From the NCBI GenBank assembly GCA_020080175.1, contig JAGHQL010000075.1:1-64000 (forward strand): a stretch of 64,000 nt of DNA, in the 5' to 3' direction. Below the pieces are notes generated by a model. That model saw nothing but the letters and a program-made list of their open reading frames with translations, was not told the DNA's origin and did no database searches. The translations under genes were made by a program, and so were the position numbers. The stretch's first letter is position 1; the number at the start of each line of letters is the position of its first letter. The DNA is from Glutinoglossum americanum (taxonomy: Eukaryota > Ascomycota > Geoglossomycetes > Geoglossales > Geoglossaceae). Shown one piece after another: positions 22,674-34,215 of the stretch.

Positions 22674-24697
22674 ATGAGGAGCGCCGTCATGCCATCCCTC
22701 AAGTCCCCTTTCCACCTCGCTGCTCTCCTCCTGGCATTCCTCCCGACTCTCATTTCTGCTGCCAATGGACAAACCAACTACACCCTCGTATCCGATGCCT
22801 TTTCGCAGCTCGCAAACCTCAAACTTGACCCCCCTTCAAAGCTCAAACCCCGATATGGAGGCCGTGACCCTGAGCACTGCTGTCTTCTGGCCGTCAACAG
22901 CTCGCTCGAGGTCGTCAATGGCAGCCTCGAGCAGTCGCCAAACTCATTCATCCAGGGGTCGCTTGACCAGTTGATAGCGGCGAACCAGAGCGGGCAGTTT
23001 CCGTGCGGCGCGTCGTATAATGGAGACCGCAGCGGGACTATTGAGGTTGTTGTACCCTACACTTGGTGCAACGCCAAATGCAGTGGGTGGCAGAAATCTC
23101 ATAGCTCGAAGCTGAACCAATGGGTTGGGCCATTTGTCGGGTTTATCATCCCAGCTGTCGTCTTTTGTCTTGCTATTCCTCGGCGGCGAAAGCTTCGGAT
23201 CAATTCGTGGTTATTTCACGCGCCAATGGACAGGCTTTCCAACCTCTTCAAGGTGCCTTTTATCGCTACAACCGCAGCGATTCTTGTGACCATCGACACG
23301 GTCGTCTGGCTCTCGATCTGTTTTGCACTTGCCGGGCCGATGTTGCTCAGCGGGATATACGAGGCCTTCATAGACAGCAGGATACTATCGTATCTGTATG
23401 AGAAGTGCGAAAACGGGAACCTGACTGTCGACATGAGAGCGCGCATCTTGTACCTTGTGCTGGCCGGGAACCTGGATCTCGAAACGGTTCCTCAGGGTGA
23501 AACGCCCGATAGCGCTGCGTGGAACCACGTCCAGGGCCTTACCAACGGCCTCCAGATATACCCCGATACCAGGCAGCACCCACTAAATGGCGAGAAGGCT
23601 TTCAACATTACGGTCAATCAACAAGACCTAATTGAGACGACGAAGACGCGGCTACGTACTATGCTCGCCTGTCAGTACTCGTGAGTTGGATTCCTATCAA
23701 GCCTCCCCGCCAATAACTGCACGGATTCACTAATTACTGCAGCTTCGGCTCAACCGTCGGCGCTCCCGTTGTATTCTTCGCCGGTGCGTTCATCTACACT
23801 CTGGTAGACACACTCTCCCACCTAGGTGACAATGACACCTCGCACGCTCTCGCTTTCGGCATGTGGTGGATGGTGATCCCCCACATTTCCATCGTGTCAG
23901 GCTTCCTACTCGCCGGAAATAATCCCAACACCCTTGAAGGCGTGGTCGGCCGCCGTGGCGGCCCACGAGAGCAAGCCCTTTTCGGAATCTTCGAGTTGGT
24001 CTACGAAAGCAGGTACAGACCAGCGTGGATGTGGTTTCGTGGGAGGAGCAAGCGGGATTGGACGGAGAGGGTATTGAGTACTTACATCCAGGCCCCGATG
24101 GGTGGGAACGATCCTGATATGGAATTATTTAAGAAGAGGACGAAGTTTACGATGAGCGACTGGGCGACGGTGGGTAGCATCGTATATGCCCTCATCCTGA
24201 TCCCGGACCTTCTGGCATTTCTCACTTCTTACAACACCCCCCGCATCGGGCTGGGGTGTAGGAGCTTGACGTTCCTCGTCTACGCGATTTGCCAACTCTG
24301 GCTCATGCTTCTCTGGATCTGGAAATTTAACTCCCGTTCCAAGAAACCTTCCTGGCGTTATCTCTGGAATGCCCTCACGATCCTTGGTGGACTCGGAGCC
24401 GTCTTCACGGCCATCGGCGGGACTATGATGCAGATCATGGGCGTATACCGCAATTGCTACTGCGACCTCCCCATACAGTATTGGGGGAACGAGCGCGATC
24501 CTGGGGCGTGGGTAACGTTGAGTACGAATACCAAGTTGGATATTGAGAAAGCAGCCACATATTGGAAGGGCTCTGGAGGCGGGGCGATTGCATTCTTGGG
24601 ACTGATTTGTTATTCGGGCTGGTGGTACCAGAGGAGGCTAAAGGGAGTCTTTGGAGACATGGTGGGAAAAATTGATGTAAATGCCAGGCTGAGTTAA
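22674..24697 (+). CDS. Secreted-start multi-pass membrane protein, unknown function, 653 aa
   Basis: Exons 22674-23680 and 23743-24697 join in phase across a 62-nt intron (GTGAGT donor, CTAATTACTGCAG end). The N-terminus has a clear signal peptide (LAALLLAFLPTLISAANG). An ectodomain of about 130 residues follows, with Cys pairs (PEHCCLLA, WCNAKCSGW). Membrane helices are evident at VGFIIPAVVFCLAI, TAAILVTIDTVVWLSICFAL, APVVFFAGAFIYTLVDTL, WWMVIPHISIVSGFLLAG and four more in the C-terminal half. The FGMWWMVIPHIS..GFLLAGNNPNTLEG region is a hallmark of a widespread but uncharacterised Pezizomycotina membrane family. A second extracytoplasmic Cys cluster (YRNCYCD) precedes the last helix. No enzymatic motif was seen. 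The gene looks intact. Confidence 0.85.
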
Positions 24698-26026
24698 GGC
24701 GAGCGGTCAGAACTACCTTGAGCTATTAATGGAGTGGTCGGCGCCGCGGCAAAGATGGGGTCACTGGGAGCCTCTTGACTTTTTGTTTTACTACTCTGTA
24801 GCGTTGTCGTGTTTACTGGTTTATTATTACGTTTTAATATTTATGCCCTTATTTTTTTTCTCTAACGCCTAATTCATATGAATGGCGACGCTTTTAACAT
24901 CTCACCACTACGTATTTACTAGCACTCGATTTATTTGGCCTCACCGGGCTGCTCACACCTCAGGAGATCATCGCGACTCTCCTGCGGTGTTAGTTTGCTG
25001 TGCACGTAATTTTTAGGAGTCGCAGGCATTCATTTAGGCTATGCTAACATCCCATCTAATATCCCGTTTTAATCAGTAAAAGCGTTTAGCTAGGTGGTGA
25101 TCGCGGAAGTTCCGTCAAATAGCAACGTCAGTTTTAAATTTTGATCTTTCATGGAATTCTGCCGGGAAAATCCTCTGTTGGTTTTTACCAACAAATTAAA
25201 TTAAAATAAACAGGTCTCGTCTTGGTTTTATTCACCCGATATACGTGTTCGCTTCGGGCATCGTCTGGGGCCCGGTGAACGTTGGAGATGAAAATTTACA
25301 AAGTTGCTGCAAATGACAACTATAGAATCGCAAGTTCTCTACCAATCCTCCATTTGGCTAATCACTCCTGTCGTCTCACAACAGCTTAGTTTACCCAAAG
25401 CAGCACCTCCCTCCGAGCGTTCAGCGCCGCGGTTTTCTTGTGACCGCCCATCAACACCCAAACAAGATACCGATTATCATCTACGTAGCACGTGTGCGGG
25501 CGCCAAACAGCAACGGTTACCAGAGAACAAGCTCACGTCATAACGAGCATAATACTTCGGGGTAGTTCCGAGCAAGGAGGGTTGGTCCCGTCAATGAGGA
25601 AGGAGGCAAAGAAGAATACATCCCAGAGGAGAGATGTCACCGCCTCTGGTCCAACGGGTCGGTGGAATCCTAGAATCTCACAGTTTTACTCGTAGCACGA
25701 AGAATGGAAAGGACGGAAACGGTCCGCGTTGCCGCGTAACCAAGAAGCCCAAACGTCACCACCAAACTTGATGCTCAACCCGCCAATCGCCGGACCTGCC
25801 AAGGAGATGTATGCATCATGACGACGACGAGAAATCTGACGTCACCGAGATGCCCCAAAACTTGCTTCCCTTCCAGACATCATCCTTAACCGTTGGATTA
25901 AATCCTCCGAGGATCCAGGAGAAGCCCAAAAATTAAGAGCGAATTCCCGACTGCCTAGAAGCAAAAACGATTTCATCAGCTCCCTTAGAAACCCCGCTCT
26001 CGAGGTGATAGAGTCGCGTCGCCGCC
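24698..26026. other. Intergenic, no gene seen
   Basis: AT-richer 3' region of the membrane protein gene followed by the presumptive promoter of the small gene at 26027. Nothing else could be supported. Confidence 0.45.
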
Positions 26027-26422
26027 ATGAACACGATAAGCGAACGCATAAAGTCTACCATAACAGACCTAGAGCACCAGACCTGGCGCGCCCTCCGTGA
26101 ATCCGGCTCAGCGCTCCTCCCCTACCTCTCAACCGACTGCGTCCTCCTCCTCCACGACCACCAGATGCTGGACTCCGCCACCTCCCCAAGCCTGGCCCAA
26201 CACCTCACGTCCCCCTCGTTCCGGCCGTGGGCGTCCTACTCCATGTACGACGTCAAGGTGGTGGAGGTCGACATGATGGCCGCAGTGATCTGCTATGGGA
26301 TTAGGGTGGAGGAGAGGCTGGGGAGGAAGCTGAGGGCCTATGAGGGGGTTGCGAGCAGTACGTGGAGGCAGGATGCAGGGGGGGATTGGAAGATGTGTGT
26401 GCACCAGCAGAGTTTTGATTAG
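26027..26422 (+). CDS. NTF2-like (SnoaL/DUF4440-type) small protein, 131 aa
   Basis: A short intact frame has a strong start context (GCCGCCATGA). The sequence reads as an NTF2 fold: N-terminal helix (ISERIKSTITDLEHQTWRAL), LLPYLSTDCVLLLHD strand region, an interior RPWASYSMYDVKVVEVD segment, AAVICYGIRVEE and a final strand pair SSTWRQDAGGDWKMCVHQQS. The closing W-x-C-V-H-Q-Q motif is typical of fungal DUF4440-like proteins. Members bind small ligands or act as isomerases/cyclases, but this branch has no known substrate. The gene stands alone between two gene-free stretches. High G+C and strong codon bias toward C-ending codons suggest a real expressed gene. Confidence 0.8.
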   Translation: MNTISERIKSTITDLEHQTWRALRESGSALLPYLSTDCVLLLHDHQMLDSATSPSLAQHLTSPSFRPWASYSMYDVKVVEVDMMAAVICYGIRVEERLGRKLRAYEGVASSTWRQDAGGDWKMCVHQQSFD

Positions 26423-27838
26423 GGCGGTGGGGGCTTGGCCTCGGGCGGGAGGTTGGTTACCGAATACGGGGAATGCTGGACACCAAAAGCCTTATTACCC
26501 CGTGGAGAGATTTCAGCGGGAAATTTTTTAGTAGGAGAATGGGGGACCGGCGTAAGATGATAACCGCTCGCAAGCCCGTCGTTTAAAATTGGCGATTCTG
26601 TTGTATATCTAGCTCAGACGCGACGGCGTCGTTCTCGGACTATTGTATCGTTCTGGCGCGAATCAGTTGCTTTGAGATTCTTCACACCTCCCAAGCTATT
26701 TTACTTGGCTCTCTTTCCCCAGGTGGCGCGGCGGCCTTCCCTCCTACGTAGTAGACGCCTAAACGTGTCAAGCTCCACCTGTAGGCCCGGCCACGAGTGA
26801 GTCTGACCGTGGGTCAGGACGACTCCGCGGCTGACTAGCATGGCAACGTATCCTCGCCTACTGACTATGAGCATCGACCGGCCGTTGCCCAAGCCTAGGG
26901 TAGACCAGCGATGTGATATTATTTCAGATTGCTGATGTGTTGGCAGCGGCGTTTCTTTTTCCGCCGGAAAAATAGCGAGGCGGGGTTCGCGGTCACCTGG
27001 GGTGGCGGCGTTTTTGAAAAAATCATCGAGTTCGCTGGATGACGATTTCCCCTTGTTGGATGCGAGACGAAGACTGCTTTGGTGGTCGGAGTCTCTAGGC
27101 CCTATTTACTTCGTAGGTGGCGGAGTTAGGGTGGTTCGTTCCGGGGGTGTTTCGGCAGGTTTTCTATTTAGTTCAGCTAAATGTGTATCACTTGTGTATT
27201 TCCTCCGTCGCTCCCCTACCTCAGGGGCAGCCTTTAGGCAGCATACGAGCACCAAGGGACGTCTTTGGGAACAGGTGTTCGCTGTCTGCGCCTCTTTTGC
27301 AGGAGACGTAGCTCTCCTTGCGGTGTTCGTGGAATAAATTTGTGGAGTCGCTTCGTACATGACGGAAACTTTATGAATCGCACAACTCACGAACATGTTA
27401 GATACCTGGCTAATCCACCCCCCAAAAAGCATTGGTTTAAAAGCAGCCCTGACATTTTGGCTATTCGGAAGAGGCTGCTTTAACATTTTAGTTGTCTCCG
27501 CGATTCCCGCCAGCTTTGCCGGCTTTCGCCACATGCCTGATTATTGGCCGCAGGTCAATATAGGGCTTCAGCCTAAAGGGCAAACTACTCTACTTATTAA
27601 TGAGGGCGTAATGCTTTCAAGGTCTGGCCTAGTCTGTGGGTTGAGCTGGCTACCTGCCGTTGGGTCGTTTACCGGTCAATCACGGAACCTCCTTTGCATG
27701 TTTGTACACCTCGACGGTCTTGTCACCGATATGGAATAACACATTAAAGCTCCTCCTTAGCCCCGATGTCCCCACGGCTCGAGACATCATCCCCCAAAGA
27801 ACTTGTCTGATTGATAAGCTGAACAAAGCGTAGGCGCC
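26423..27838. other. Intergenic, no confident gene
   Basis: Several frames of 60-140 codons overlap on both strands around 27.0-27.7 kb, but none has a motif, signal or splice partner. I see nothing else. Confidence 0.4.
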
Positions 27839-28632
27839 ATGAATCTAGACATCATCACGCCAGCTATCTCGCTCGCCGCGCTCAGCTGCAGGGTAGCGAA
27901 AGCTGAGGCAGAGGCCGAGTCCTATAAAATACGCTTCGAAGATGCAGTAGCCCTCCTCAAGCTCGTCAAAGATACTCGCAATAGCTATATCGCGACCCCC
28001 AACCGAGAGGCTTTTCGAGCGTGGGAGGGGTGGGTCGATGGGAGAATAAAACATGCTGAAGATATCTTGACGGATTTGAGGGGCTTGGTTGAGCGCGAGG
28101 GCGGGCGTGGAAACCGGACCATGGTGGAAAAATTAATATGGGTGATAAGAGACAAGGACGTCGCGGAGAACCTCCGACTAAGGTTGGACCCGTGCTATTC
28201 GAGCCTGCTGGCTATACTTGTTATTCTGCTGTCGGCGCGCGGGAAACAAGAGCGCACGTGTCTGCCAGAATCAGGCCAGTCGACAGCTTTAGTAGGAATA
28301 TGGCCTGAAGGTTTGTCCTTTTACCAAAGCAAACCGTCCGCTGATCTGACTGACCCTGGTTCTGCATTGCAGACAACGGTATCCCATGTATATGTTTCTC
28401 GAATTTCGAGGCGGTTTGCTCGGCTAATCACCATCGCCTCCTGCCCTCCGATTCGCCTTGTCTATCTCGTTCAACTACGGACCTCTCTTCTATTGACGGC
28501 GTCACGAAATTCCAAGGCACAGACGAGTACCTTGAAGAGGATGACATCGAAATGTACGAGTGGTTGCGAGAGAAAGCTAGGGCGGATTCCATGGAAGTTG
28601 AAGATGAAGAGGAAGAAGATGTTGACGGATAG
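27839..28632 (+). CDS. Helical unknown protein with acidic tail, two exons, 243 aa
   Basis: Exons 27839-28310 and 28373-28632 join in phase over a 62-nt intron (GTTTGT donor, CTGAC branch, TTGCAG). The first 90 residues are strongly helical and Ala/Glu-rich (SLAALSCRVAKAEAEAESYK, then a helix through LKLVKDTRNSY). They resemble in style the N-terminal helical regions that precede NTPase or repeat domains in fungal signalling proteins, but no downstream domain is present. The second exon ends in a very acidic tail (EEDDIEMYEWLREK, EVEDEEEEDVDG). Without the splice the frame would run on into a basic, unlikely sequence; the spliced reading restores the acidic one. Function is unknown. It could be a stand-alone or truncated partner of an NLR-like system, which is speculation. 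Confidence 0.65.
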
Positions 28633-29343
28633 TATAATAAATAGGATGTTGTGTAACTATAGAATGACCTTTAACTACATGTTTCTCTTTAAATAATGTT
28701 CATATAACCTTCAATGAGAAATGTTTTCTCAGGGCACTGCCCCCATTACGCTCGCTTCTCATATTTACCGGAATATTTTGCTCCATACCAGCCCCCAAAT
28801 CCGCAACTTTGCAAAGAGAAGAGCCTAGTAGTAAAGCGAACCCACCTCTTCACGAACGGCACGCCTTTGGCAATAGGCCGTACTGCCTATAAATCGTATC
28901 GCCAAACCCACTAAGCCCAGCTCAACCGACTGGCACTTTTGTCCGTTTGGCTAGCTGGAAGGGACGTATGTTGAATCCAAGCTACTGGTGGCTTCTATGT
29001 AAGGGTTGTGGGAGCACGGGGTAGCATTTGATAGAGGGGTGCTGATCTGCCGAACATATGGCAACCGACTTGCTCCGATGCCTACCGCCTTACCCGCGGC
29101 GCAGACCCCCCACGGCCGGAAATTGGGATGACTGGATAATTTGCAAACACCCTGGCCCTGTGCGCAGCGAAGAAGGGCCACTGGCGCCTGCCGGTCTAGG
29201 TGTCGGCGTAGCCGTATGTGTGGTTGGCTGCTGGTTTTGGCGTTTGGATCCACTCGCCTCGCGTTCCAGTTGTAAAGTCGTATACCTCGTAAAGTGCCTA
29301 CCCTATTCGCGAAGTTAGGCACTAGAGGACTGATACGGAACAC
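28633..29343. other. Convergent intergenic region
   Basis: This lies between the 3' ends of a plus-strand and a minus-strand gene. It has short frames only, with no motif, repeat or RNA gene seen. Confidence 0.5.
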
Positions 29344-30129
29344 TTATAAGGCCTCGCTCTCCACAACTTCATAATAGCCTTTCAACAGGCTAGGATACAC
29401 AATGGCCCGTCCATCTGGGCGGCTCCAGGCTCCAAAGTTCCACTTCTCCGGATTGGACGAGATGGACTTTAGGAGACCTACGCCGTAGTTGCAAAGGGAA
29501 TCTAGATGTCCTCTACGACGCTGATCGTCGCCAGGATCCTTAGCGAAGCCTTGCAGACCGACGAACAATTCGCTCGAGGCGTTTCTCAAGTCTGTACTCC
29601 TGTTTTGAGATCAGAACGTAAGGGTTACGAGGTTATGGTCCATACCATTAACGTTGCGATCACTAATCAAGCTTAATATTCTCTGTCCAATATGCCGGCG
29701 GATCTCAGGTATCTGGCTGTAGTAGTAGGTCACAGCATGGCTCAAGATGTAGGATCCGAGCGTCCGGTAGTCAAAAATAATCTTGTCGTCTTCAGCGGGT
29801 TGCAGATAGTCTTCTTCTAGAATAATCTGCGACATAGCGGTGTCCCTCCGTCTATGGTGGGCGGTCGCGGGGCGGGATGAGGGTCTGGAAGTACTCCCTT
29901 GTGGCTTCCCATGCCTCGATCCACCTCTCGACTGGGGTTTCGAACCGGACGGCGGGCGAGGGCGTTTGTGTTGAGTCGACGGTCGCGAGCCATGAGCGTG
30001 GGGACGTCCTGCCCCAGCGGATGGCGGTGGCATACCTGACTGCCGACTGGGTGGTCTGGTGTGGGGCCGTGGAGGCCCCTCGGCGATCGGTTCGCGCTTC
30101 GGTTTCTCGGTCGAACACAAACTGCCCAT
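29344..30129 (-). CDS. Putative dually lipidated unknown protein, two exons, 243 aa
   Basis: The start at 30129 gives MGSLCSTEK, a Gly2 N-myristoylation context with a Cys at position 5 suited to palmitoylation, so membrane anchoring is likely. Residues 15-95 are disordered, Pro/Ser/Arg-rich (PPRPHTRPPSRQSG, RPRPPSGSKPQSRGG). A folded region follows from about 105 (IILEEDYLQPAEDDKIIFDY, then RTLGSYILSHAVTYYY). Exons 29646-30129 and 29344-29591 join in phase over a 54-nt intron. The second exon continues with DLRNASSELFVGLQGFAKDP and a WNFGAWSRPDGRA segment. The same frame is open 165 codons further upstream, but the myristoylation start is the more convincing one. The C-terminal domain is known to me only as a recurring uncharacterised fungal sequence. 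Confidence 0.7.
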
Positions 30130-30323
30130 TGTCGTGATAATTGCTCGGCCACGAGGCAAGAACACAGCCGCGCAAGGCTGACACTGAAGCAACTTAAATT
30201 GGGGTAAGGTTCTTTGCATTGGGGAGTATTGGAGAATCCACAATTGCAGCGAATTCGCTGGATTTAGTGCTTCGCGATGGACACGTCGGACGGTCACACG
30301 CGGGAACGAGGTGTTTTTTTGGT

Positions 30324-30337
30324 GGGGGGGGGGGGGG
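30324..30337 (+). repeat. G14 homopolymer
   Basis: A run of 14 G follows a T-run and GGT. It could form a G-quadruplex on the plus strand or simply be a slippage-prone tract. Confidence 0.9.
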
Positions 30338-30880
30338 TTTGTGTGCGCGCTTAGTAAAGTTTGTGCGAAAAATTTATAGGGCGCATAAACCGTAGCCCAA
30401 CGATCGAGCGACAACCCTACCGACTCTTTCGACCATTCGAGACATTCAACACCACCGGGACACCAGGACACCAGGACCACAGTGCCGACTTGTACAACGA
30501 TCGATGACGTATATCGCATACCGCTCGCTCGTCCCAGCAATGAGCCGCGATTGTAGTCGTCGGTGACGGGGTAGCATACATGGTGACTCGCTCCGTGCCC
30601 AGGAGCCACATCAGCCCTAACCACGGGACGAAAGTATTCAGACGCTTGCAGGATTTCGGTGGCCTCACTCAGAGTCGGGTTACGCCCTCACCGTAAGTTG
30701 CGGTTCCGTCGCGCGCAGTGAGCCAGAGACAACTCACCGTGGATTCCGGCGGTGGACTGCCAAGCTGAAGGTGCATGGGTGTTTTTGTTAAACGATAGGC
30801 GGTGCTCACTCTCAAGTTCTCCATTGGATCATACAGTCTGCGGGGTTCGACGTCCACTTCCCTTTGACTGTCCGGAGATA

Positions 30881-30910
30881 ACGCACAGCAACGCACAGCA
30901 ACGCACAGCA
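30881..30910 (+). repeat. Three exact copies of ACGCACAGCA
   Basis: A 10-bp unit is repeated three times exactly, immediately upstream of the HSP70-like gene region. It could be a transcription-factor site array or a simple repeat. Confidence 0.9.
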
Positions 30911-31124
30911 GTTCCCTGGGGTAAAACTATGTCAAGCCATCCAGCCACCAGCCATTCTATCATCGTGGCCACACATCCCGGTAGATGTGATCACGTCACC
31001 GCACAGCTGAGAAAAACGTGTCAGTCCAGCCCGTGTCGTGCATTCACACCGTCACTAGAGTTGGAGTTTTGTTCTCTGGTCGCGGCAAATTTCGAAACAT
31101 CGCAGGTATGGACCGGGTCGAGCC

Positions 31125-33524
31125 ATGAATCCGCAGAGCATTCCAAGACTCGTCGTGGGCGTGGACTTGGGCTTTACGTGCACAGGTATGTGAAAGAGAA
31201 TGGGAATGGGAATGGGAATAGGAATATGGTCGTTGCGGTGCCATGGCGGAAAAATGCCCTCGCAGCTTGACTCATATCTAACCGTGGTATCTTTGGCTCT
31301 TAGGAGTTGCCTTCTGCACATCAGATGCGACCTACCCAGTGGTCATACATAAATGGCCTCAGAACAAAGCAATAGGGAGTGCGAAGGGTGTCGCGCATAA
31401 AGTGCCGACGAGAGTGTCGTATCGCGCGGGTCGTGAGGGCTACTCGTGGGGATTCCAATGCCCCGTTCCGGACGCTGCTGGGCGCGAAATGAGTGTGAAA
31501 GAGTATTTCAAACTCTTCTTGGACCCCGATTACCTGAAAGCGGCGTTTATGAATGACCCAGACCAGGCGCCCGGCACGATTAACGACGTGCGAAACTGGT
31601 TCCGAGATTTTTTCAAGGCGCTCTACGACCATATGGTGTGTTATTTCAACGAGTTGCTTCCGGAAGGGTGGGAGGCAGAGAGCGTGGAATACGTATTTAG
31701 CGTGCCGACAACATGGAAGAAGGGACCGGTGATTGAAAATTTCGAAGAGATCGTGAAGAAGGCTGGATTCGGACTTAGCGAGAACCACACGGTGACTATA
31801 GGGCTATCTGAGGCTGAGAGTGCGGCGATTTACACCGCCATGTACCCTTCAGAGCACTGCATAGTGAGCCACCCGGAAATTAGTATGCAAACGGATGGTC
31901 GGCCAGCAGCCAACGCAAAAATGGTTGCGTACGAAGTAAGTTATTCTAGCATAGAGAACCTACTCGGCTTCTGTCTTGTGCCGACATTAGTCGTGTAGAA
32001 GGGCGATGTTTTACTTGTTTGCGATGCTGGCGGTGGGACAACGGTAGGCCTTCCATGCGAATCCATGAGATTAATTAAACTCCAATCTGACTCCCACATC
32101 CAGGATATCTGTGTCTTGGAGGTTGTATCGGCCAAAGACTCACCCATCGAGTTGGAGCAGCTCTCTCACGTTAAAGGTCTGTTATTCTTCCCCAAAGGGT
32201 TCCAACGCTAACTCAGCTTAACCACACAGGCAAACCCATTGGCTCGGTGCAGATTGATAATACCTTCAGGTGTATTGCCGAAAAGCGCCTAAATCTGATT
32301 AATAGACGCCTTCGTCTCCTCGACCCCCCGGTAGTACCAAAAAGGGCCGCGCGCGAAATGACCCTGGGCCAGTTTCAGCACCATAAGGAAAACTGTGGGA
32401 CACCTCTTGCTGACGTGCAGGTGATTCCAATCCGCATACCGGGCCTGCCGGCGGACTTCAGTAGCGATGGAGCAGATGTCAACATCGAAGGTGGAAATAT
32501 GCTGTTTTCCAAGTCAGCCGGTTCTATTACCCCTCTTGCTGAGTCGGTGACTGATATTTTATAAAGGGAAGATATTGAACGGATGTTTAAAGAGCAAATC
32601 GAAGGTATTATTAAACTCATAGATGTACAGATTAGGAATCTTAAAAGAGACCATCCCTTCAAGGAAGTGGTGCGTGATCCTTTTAGATGTGACCTTGTGT
32701 AGGCCGATGCTGACATGACACCCTTTTGGAAGTCATATATCGTTCTTTCAGGTGGCCTTGGCTCCTCCATGCATGTCCAGGAGCGGATTCGGTCCAATTA
32801 TAACAGCGGGATGAAGATTTTGGTTTCTAAAGAGCCGTAGGTGTTCCCCTCATCCGCAATAAGCCGTCTCCATCCTCCACCCGAACCTCTCTGAAAATGC
32901 TTCACTAGCCAACTCGCGGTGTGCAAAGGCCTCGTCGTGGATCGTATACATCACGCTTTCGCCATTCGTCGCTGCCGAGCTTCCTATGGCATCCTATTCA
33001 ATGAGGTTAAGAGAAACCCACTAGGAGGGAAAAAACTACTTGTCAATAGAATCCACTGGATTGTCAAGAAGGACGAACCTATCCGGATGGACACCCCAAT
33101 GAAATGTGAATTTAGCCGCACGGTCGACCTGGAAAAGCTAGAAAACGTTTGGAAAGACAAGGTCGCCATATCGACTTTACGCAATGATCGACTGCCGAAA
33201 CATATTCGCGATGGCGACGCCCAAGTCGTCCGTATAATAGAATCTGATCTACGACCATTCAATCTGACACCAGGAGTGGCCGGGGTTAGAGAAAAATCAA
33301 GACGATTAGGATTACGAAAACCGCTGTTGAAGGTCGACTATCGCGTTACGGTGTCTATTGAATCGGCCCACCTACTTTTCGAGAGTTGGTTCGGTGATGA
33401 GCGGATAGGCAAGGTGGATGTTCCCGTAAGTTGGAAGTATTTCCCAGAAGAGGAAGAGGGGGAAGACGACGGAGATGACGAGGAGAGCCAGGAGCGGTTA
33501 AATGGACCCCTTATCAGGTTTTAG
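31125..33524 (+). pseudogene. HSP70-like (HSPA12-type) ATPase gene with in-frame stops
   Basis: The actin-fold ATPase motifs are in order: phosphate-1 VVGVDLGFTCTG, phosphate-2 LLVCDAGGGTTD and adenosine-site VLSGGLGSSMHVQ, followed by EPQLAVCKGLVVDR and a C-terminal region ending EEEEGEDDGDDEE. Exons 31125-31185, 31304-31935, 31999-32043, 32104-32176, 32230 onward and 32909-33524 join in phase, with introns of 118, 63, 60, 53 and 72 nt. This is the fungal HSPA12-like class, which lacks the canonical substrate-binding domain; roles are poorly known, and expanded copies are frequent in moulds. Two stops interrupt the long fifth exon: TAA at 32562-32564, and TAG at 32700-32702. The second could be the end of an unusually short 33-nt intron (32670-32702). 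Flanking sequence is well preserved, so loss is recent or only partial. Confidence 0.8.
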
Positions 33525-33568
33525 GAGGCGGCGGCGGAGATAAAATTGTCCTAATTCAAGTGCAGCGG

Positions 33569-33880
33569 TTAAAATATTATGTGTTTAGCAAAAAAAAAAA
33601 AATTCCAGTACCTAGTGTACCACCCATTCACTTTGATAACCGCTTTGACTCCACGAGACATACTAGCAGTGGGCTTAAGAAGGACCTCTTCCTCTAGTGC
33701 TTCCCAAGCCTCTAATACTGCGGCAATAATGGCATCTTTCACTTTTTCGCTCCCAACTGTCATCTCTCGAATCTCCGGGTGATGCTCAAAGATCCAGTTC
33801 TTGATTTTCTTTTTTTCCCCATGCCATCTTGACAGGATTAAGGTCTTGTCATACCATAGTATGTAAAGTGATTCGTGCAT
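33569..33880 (-). mobile_element. Tc1/mariner DDE transposase, C-terminal scrap
   Basis: The frame contains KNWIFEHHPEIREM, AVLEAWEALEEEVL and VKAVIKVNGWYTRY. These match the end of fungal Tc1-type (DDE_3, impala-like) transposases, where the usual form is EAWEALP-E.L..L..SMPRRV.AVI.A.GWYTKY. The catalytic Asp/Asp/Glu core is not present upstream, and no terminal inverted repeats were found at the edges. About the last 75-80 residues of a roughly 350-residue protein remain. The scrap abuts the 3' end of the HSP70-like gene, with an A12 run near 33590 next to it. Confidence 0.75.
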
Positions 33881-34215
33881 TAGGGTTTACGATTTTATTT
33901 TCTTCGTGTCTTCATCGACGCAAGGGAAGCGAAATTACTTATTAGCCAATGATCATGCCCTGTTGCCATCAGTGGCTTATTGAATTTTTCTTCGAGTTTA
34001 CAGCGTAGAGTCTATTATGATCTATAGTATGTGAATTCTCTGGCCTAACTATCGGACAGACATTTATTAAGTGAATTATGCGCTAACTAGGCGCACAGCG
34101 TCTAGGAAGTGGTTGTGTCCAGAGATAAAAATCGCCATTCTATCCAAGTTGACAAAAGTTCGTACATTTTCCAACCAATTACCTGGCCGCCGCTTTTTTT
34201 TTTCCAATCTAGGAA
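33881..34215. other. Short AT-rich intergenic stretch
   Basis: This is between the transposase scrap and the 3' end of the zinc-finger gene. It may contain further eroded transposon sequence, but nothing can be read. Confidence 0.4.

Larger units (their letters stand above)
30130..31124. other. Divergent intergenic region (shared promoter space)
   Basis: About 1 kb separates two divergently read genes and should hold both promoters. A TATAAA on the minus strand (30373-30378) lies about 245 nt upstream of the lipidated-protein start. A 14-G run and a 3 x 10-bp repeat also lie here. Confidence 0.5.

Noticed and set aside
29611-30624. Long 337-codon minus-strand frame as the full lipidated-protein gene
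   Set aside because: The upstream 165 codons have non-coding composition; the internal MGSLCS start and the downstream splice give a more coherent protein.
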